Below, in pieces: positions 60,065 to 64,000 of a stretch of DNA of 64,000 nucleotides. The notes under the pieces were generated by a model. It was not told the DNA's origin, did no database searches, and worked only from the letters and a program-made list of their open reading frames with translations. The first letter of the stretch is position 1. Every line of letters starts with the position of its first letter. The DNA lies in the NCBI GenBank assembly GCA_016933695.1, contig JAFGAL010000019.1, positions 58,853 through 122,852 on the forward strand, in the 5' to 3' direction. The position numbers and the translations under genes were made by a program. This DNA comes from Candidatus Zixiibacteriota bacterium. GTDB lineage: Bacteria > Zixibacteria > MSB-5A5 > GN15 > PGXB01.

Positions 60065-61355
60065 TGTCGTGTTCTTCCTTATGTGTATTATTCGTTTGTT
60101 CTATATCACATGCCAAAAAGACCCGGTAATGGCGGTTAAACGCCATTGCGATATTAATCAGCGCCATCACCGCGCCACAGACAATAAAGATCAGCGCGAC
60201 ATTATTGTCAAGCATCTCCATCACGACTCCGGCCAGCCCCATTCCCAACGGCATCAGCCCGCCGATAATTGTTCCCAGCAGACCGAATACCCGTCCCCGG
60301 ATTTCACTTGGCGTGGTCAACTGCAATACGGTTATAATACTAATGTTTACAACCCCGGAAAGCATCCCCATTGTCAGAGTCAAGGCCAGCGACAACACGG
60401 GTGAATTGGATAATCCCAGTGCACCGAATTGCACGCCCATGATACTCAAAAAGACAATCAACATCCGGCTTCGTACCCGCCCGGAGATTTTCAGCGACCC
60501 CGCGACCGCATAACCGATTAGCGAGCCGGCCCCCATCGCCGCCAGTAAATACCCGAACCAGTCGGGTGTGACACCGAGATGATCCTCGATATAAAAGGGA
60601 AACAACACCGCAATCGGCGAAACCAGAAAATTCAGAAATGTCGCGGTAAAAAACACCGCCCGCATGCCCCGATTGTGCCAGACATACCGGAAACCGACTT
60701 TGGTGTCATCGATAAAGTCCCGCATAATGGCTTTCCAGCCGGTACTGCGTTCCGGAATTGTCTGTGGAATTTCAATGAAATATTCGCTGAATGCCGAGAA
60801 CAGATACGTTATGCCGTTGACCAGAAATAACAGCGGAGCGCCGAAAACACGAAACAGCACACCACCGAACCCCTGTCCCACGAATGATGACACTTGCACC
60901 GAGGATTGATTGAGCGAATTGGCCGCGGCGATTTTTTCGCGCGGGACCAGATCGGGGATTGCCGCCGAGATTGCCGGACGGAAAAATCCGCCGACAATAC
61001 CGATAATAATCGACACCGCAAACAGCCAGGGAATGGCAATAGCCTCATTATCGGGATCATACAACAACAATCCCGCCAGCGACAGCACCGCCACGCCGCA
61101 AATGATATCACTGAAAATGATGATTCGTCGCCGGGAATACCGGTCGGCGATCGTCCCGCCGATCGGTCCGAGGACGACTCCCGGAATCATCGACAGCATC
61201 ATGAGAAGCCCCATCAGTCCCGCCGAGCTGGAAACATGTTTCAGCCAGAACATCATCGCGATGTAATGCACCTGGCTTCCCAGCTGGCTGACAAATTGCC
61301 CCTGCCAGAGCAGGAAGAAATTCTTATTAAACAGTTTGGTCGGTGTGGTCACCAA
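60033..61355 (-). CDS. MFS transporter, MefA/EntS-type drug or metabolite exporter
   Basis: 440 residues with 12 membrane helices. FNKNFFLLWQGQFVSQLGSQV at the start and GGTIADRYSRRRIIIFSD (motif A, loop 2-3) are typical of the MFS_3 / enterobactin-exporter-like group. It exports an unknown compound across the cytoplasmic membrane. It lies between the aconitase-like and PrpD-like genes and overlaps the latter by 32 bp, so it may move an organic acid of the same pathway; this is a guess. The start is TTG 61355 or GTG 61352; no good ribosome site is present. Confidence 0.82.
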   Translation of the reverse strand: MVTTPTKLFNKNFFLLWQGQFVSQLGSQVHYIAMMFWLKHVSSSAGLMGLLMMLSMIPGVVLGPIGGTIADRYSRRRIIIFSDIICGVAVLSLAGLLLYDPDNEAIAIPWLFAVSIIIGIVGGFFRPAISAAIPDLVPREKIAAANSLNQSSVQVSSFVGQGFGGVLFRVFGAPLLFLVNGITYLFSAFSEYFIEIPQTIPERSTGWKAIMRDFIDDTKVGFRYVWHNRGMRAVFFTATFLNFLVSPIAVLFPFYIEDHLGVTPDWFGYLLAAMGAGSLIGYAVAGSLKISGRVRSRMLIVFLSIMGVQFGALGLSNSPVLSLALTLTMGMLSGVVNISIITVLQLTTPSEIRGRVFGLLGTIIGGLMPLGMGLAGVVMEMLDNNVALIFIVCGAVMALINIAMAFNRHYRVFLACDIEQTNNTHKEEHDNGQDNLTADR

Positions 61356-61407
61356 TATTTACGGTATGCCCCTTTTGGAGCATACCGTCGCTTTATCAGT
61401 ACATATA

Positions 61408-63378
61408 TTATACGTTCTTTTTCACCCAGTTTTCCAGCCCCCCGGTCAGGATCAGCTCCTGCGCGGCGGTGCCCACCGGGCTGATCACGTAATCCCTGCC
61501 GCCGGCCGACAGCACGGATTTCCGAAAATCAAGTTTCGCGATGATCGTGGTCCGGATCGTGAGTTTGTCCGTTCCGAATTTCTCTTTCAAATCTTTGACC
61601 AGCTCCGGCGCATCGATCACCAGAAAGCCATTATTAAGCGCGTTGCGCTTATAGGTCTCAGAGAACGATCCCGCAATCACCAGTCGAAGTCCTCGATATT
61701 TCAGTGCGGTCGCGGCCTGTTCGCGCGAGGAACCCGTCCCGAAATTGAATCCGCCGACCAGGATATCGCCCTCCTTGACCATCCTCCCGAACGCCGGATC
61801 GTAGTTTTCCATCACGACTCCCGCCTGTTGTTCCGGCGTGAAATCGTCAATATACGTGTACTTCCCGGGGTAAATACCGTCGGTATTGAGATTGTCCTGA
61901 TGACAGAAAATCAGTTCACCTTCGATGCTTCCGGGGAATCCGTCAAGAATGGTCACCTCGGGAGTCGCCGCGCTTTTCTTCGATGTCGCCTTTGTCTCAC
62001 CGACCGGTTGGGCGGTTTCGAAATCGTACGGCATGTCGATTTTCCCGGCAATGGCCGAGGCCGCCACGACCGCCGGCGATGCCAGATACGCCTCGGCCGA
62101 ACGCGATCCCATCCGTCCCTTGAAATTGCGATTGGTCGCGGAAATCCCAACCTCACCGTCATTGAGTGTCCCGGCACCGAGACCGATACACGGCCCGCAT
62201 CCCGGAGGAAGCGCGATCGCACCGGAATCAAGCAGGGTTTGCCAGTCGCCGCGCTTTTCGCTTTCGGCCTGCACTTCGCTCGACGCCGCCGCGATATAAA
62301 ACTCCACACCGGCGGCGACCTGTTTGCCTTTCACCACTTCCGCCGCCTGCGCCAGATCCTCCACCCGGCTGTTAACACACGATACCAGATACGCCTTGTG
62401 GATTTTGACATTCCTGGCGCGTATATCCGCCACCGAGGTCATGGTTTTGACATTGTTCGGCCCTGATACATGCGGCTGTACCGAATCCAGATCAAGCGAC
62501 AACTCGCGGGCATACGAGGCGTCCTCGTCGGCGGTGATCGTCCTGCGTTGAAGTTGTTCGATACGTTCAAGATTCATACGCGGATGTTTGCCGTTGCCGT
62601 CGGCATCCGACGGCACTCCTGCCGCGCCGCGTTTGGCGACCGTTTCGGCGCGTTTACGCAACCAGTCGATCGTGCGCTGATCGATCGGGAACACTCCCGC
62701 CAGCGCGCCCCACTCGGTAGTCATGTTGGCGATCGTCAACCTCTGATCGATCGTCAGCGCCGCCAACCCGTCGCCGACAAATTCCACGGCATGGTTGAGC
62801 ACTTCGTCATGGTTGAAAAAGCCGCACAACGTGACAATCACATCCTTGCCGGTGACTCCCGGGCGAAGTGTGCCCCTAAGTTCCACTTTCGCGACTGGCG
62901 GCACCTGCCACCACGTGCGCCCGGTGGCCCAGATCGCGGCGGCATCGGTGCGCACGATCGGTGTGCCCAGACACCCCAGTCCGCCGTACATATTGGAATG
63001 CGAATCCGACGCAACCACCATTGTGCCCGGCCAGGCGTAGCCTTCTTCGCACATAATCTGATGCCCGATCCCGCGTCCGGCGGGATAGAAATCGACCCCG
63101 AGTTCTTTGGCGAACGCCTCGATCCCGGCATATTTCCTGAGATTTTCCTCGCTTGTGTTCTGGATATCATGGTCGAGCGTGAACACCGGCTGACGCGGAT
63201 TGTTGGGTTTGGTCGCGCCGATAGCGCGGAACTTTTTCATCACTGCACCGGTGTTGTCATGAGTCATGACATGCGCGGGTTTAATCGAAAGATAATCGCC
63301 GCTGTGGACGGTGTGTCCCGATTCCAGCCCGACGGCGAATTTCTGGGCGATTTTTTCTACTAAATTCTGTCCTGCCAT
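61408..63378 (-). CDS. single-chain aconitase-family hydratase, homoaconitase (Lys4)-like
   Basis: 656 residues. Cluster cysteines are in LVSCVNSR and [35 protein letters not shown] and [13 protein letters not shown] complete the aconitase superfamily set. The large and swivel domains are fused. Several stretches ([62 protein letters not shown] [14 protein letters not shown]) are, to my recollection, those of fungal mitochondrial homoaconitase Lys4 rather than ordinary AcnA, AcnB or bacterial LeuC/HacA. Substrate may be homoaconitate, cis-aconitate or, given the PrpD neighbour, methylaconitate. AGGT lies 6 nt before the ATG. Confidence 0.85.
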   Translation of the reverse strand: MAGQNLVEKIAQKFAVGLESGHTVHSGDYLSIKPAHVMTHDNTGAVMKKFRAIGATKPNNPRQPVFTLDHDIQNTSEENLRKYAGIEAFAKELGVDFYPAGRGIGHQIMCEEGYAWPGTMVVASDSHSNMYGGLGCLGTPIVRTDAAAIWATGRTWWQVPPVAKVELRGTLRPGVTGKDVIVTLCGFFNHDEVLNHAVEFVGDGLAALTIDQRLTIANMTTEWGALAGVFPIDQRTIDWLRKRAETVAKRGAAGVPSDADGNGKHPRMNLERIEQLQRRTITADEDASYARELSLDLDSVQPHVSGPNNVKTMTSVADIRARNVKIHKAYLVSCVNSRVEDLAQAAEVVKGKQVAAGVEFYIAAASSEVQAESEKRGDWQTLLDSGAIALPPGCGPCIGLGAGTLNDGEVGISATNRNFKGRMGSRSAEAYLASPAVVAASAIAGKIDMPYDFETAQPVGETKATSKKSAATPEVTILDGFPGSIEGELIFCHQDNLNTDGIYPGKYTYIDDFTPEQQAGVVMENYDPAFGRMVKEGDILVGGFNFGTGSSREQAATALKYRGLRLVIAGSFSETYKRNALNNGFLVIDAPELVKDLKEKFGTDKLTIRTTIIAKLDFRKSVLSAGGRDYVISPVGTAAQELILTGGLENWVKKNV

Positions 63379-63484
63379 TTGTCTACCTGTGTGTATAAAG
63401 AGCTGTTTTACACGAAATTTGCTGTTCCCAAGTATACATCAGCGAGGCAGGAAAAGCAAAGGGAGTGTCCCCGAAATTCTCTGT

Positions 63485-63514
63485 TTGACAAAGAATATAA
63501 ACAATCCTTATTCT
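63485..63514 (+). promoter_or_regulatory. promoter of the partial gene at the right edge
   Basis: TTGACA (63485-63490), 18-nt spacer, TATTCT (63509-63514), 33 nt before the ATG at 63548. Confidence 0.45.
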
Positions 63515-63547
63515 TTGGTAAGGATTATTTCCGGATTGGATAAACCA

Positions 63548-64000
63548 ATGCACGCCCTGGAAAAAATCGAACAGACCGCCATGCGTCTGCTGGCGGATAA
63601 TCCTGATCCCGTTGTGCGGTTTCGTACCCTGCGCGACCTGCTACAAAGAACGCCGGACGATCCGGAATTGCAAACGGCCGGGCGCGACCTTGCCAAAAGC
63701 GCCAACGTACGTCTACTGCTCGAGGAACAGGAAGCCGACGGAAGCTGGGGACGGTTCCACTCGCAGAATATCAAGATCAAACGCAATATCCCCACCACCG
63801 AACTCGGGGTCATGCGCGCGCTGGCGCTGGGGCTGGATCGACAGCAAAAGCCGTTGAAAAAGGCCGTGAAATATATTGTGTCCGTTCTCGACGGCGACCT
63901 TCCCTTCCCGGATCGCGCCGAAAACAATCCCCGCTGGCCGATCGGTTCGAAACTGTTCCCGGCCACGGTGCTGGCGCTGATCGATCCGTCGCATCGCGCG
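63548..64000 (+). CDS. prenyltransferase/terpene-cyclase-like toroid protein, partial (C-terminus outside window)
   Basis: 151 codons are visible and the frame stays open to the window end. LLEEQEADGSWGRFHS is the QxDGSWG-type turn of alpha-alpha toroid repeats shared by squalene-hopene cyclases, prenyltransferase beta subunits and related proteins, and TTELGVMRALALGLD is the following helix. The N-terminus (DPVVRFRTLRDLL) resembles a HEAT-like helix that often precedes it. Catalytic motifs would lie beyond the edge, so cyclase activity cannot be judged; many such proteins are non-catalytic. The opposite strand also contains long open frames here but without family signs. Confidence 0.65.
   Translation, partial: MHALEKIEQTAMRLLADNPDPVVRFRTLRDLLQRTPDDPELQTAGRDLAKSANVRLLLEEQEADGSWGRFHSQNIKIKRNIPTTELGVMRALALGLDRQQKPLKKAVKYIVSVLDGDLPFPDRAENNPRWPIGSKLFPATVLALIDPSHRA

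Noticed and set aside
61336..62466. Plus-strand open frame of 376 codons
   Set aside because: Antisense to the aconitase-like gene; rich in Arg, His and Asp without recognisable domains.
1..64000. CRISPR arrays, tRNA or rRNA genes, insertion sequences, prophage or defence genes
   Set aside because: Looked for regularly spaced repeats, cloverleaf-like segments, transposase and integrase motifs and found none that I could support.

Overview
The window (64 kb, moderate GC, about 48 protein genes, no rRNA, tRNA, CRISPR array or transposase seen) looks like a chromosomal piece of a Gram-negative, probably anaerobic bacterium of the FCB / candidate-phylum type. Secreted proteins ending in thrombospondin type 3 repeats plus dockerin-like calcium modules, many TPR lipoproteins, a 16-haem Hmc electron-transfer complex and a UGA-containing selD resemble what is known from Zixibacteria-like metagenomic genomes. 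That placement is inference; no marker gene in the window settles it. The nearly complete lack of mobile elements argues for a stable chromosomal segment.

Layout. 1-3.5 kb: an outer-membrane FadL/OmpP1-like protein cut by the window edge, a secreted metzincin and a TPR lipoprotein. 3.5-28.7 kb: a large surface-polysaccharide locus, mostly one minus-strand run with repeated ATGA overlaps: chain-length regulator, five glycosyltransferases, Wzy-like polymerase, heparinase II/III-like protein, fused dehydrogenase/Gfo-Idh-MocA oxidoreductase, Wzx flippase, LpxD-like acyltransferase, NodB-like protein, an amidotransferase/HisF/HisH trio that should build an acetamidino (amidine) sugar, a WecD-like acetyltransferase, an epimerase and a DegT aminotransferase. 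Next to it lie an MBOAT/SGNH acylation pair on the plus strand and a UDP-GlcNAc 2-epimerase.

28.8-35.2 kb: a repeat-containing lipoprotein, a small cysteine-free protein, selD read through an in-frame UGA (selenocysteine) with a hairpin just after it, two tandem paralogous TPR proteins, and an ECF sigma / anti-sigma pair whose start codon abuts a 49-nt inverted-repeat hairpin. 35.7-48.7 kb: lipoprotein plus murQ, an AT-richer orphan gene, and a block of exported proteins (beta-helix, M6 metalloprotease, BNR propeller, Cthe_2159-like binding protein), with a cluster of DnaA-box-like 9-mers between two of them.

48.7-56.1 kb: a seven-gene minus-strand operon that matches the Hmc transmembrane redox complex of sulfate reducers (16-haem cytochrome, ferredoxin subunit, NrfD-type subunit, 49-residue membrane protein, cytochrome b, HdrD-like subunit), led by a tryptophan-rich propeller protein resembling TmcD of the Tmc complex. 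This Hmc/Tmc hybrid is the most interesting system in the window. 56.4-64 kb: acetyltransferase, a small exported protein, TrmO, OsmC, PrpD, an MFS transporter and a single-chain aconitase that looks like fungal homoaconitase, then a truncated prenyltransferase-like gene. Several genes (2621, 36518, 56467) have a promoter -10 box only 5-7 nt before the ATG and no Shine-Dalgarno, suggesting leaderless mRNAs.
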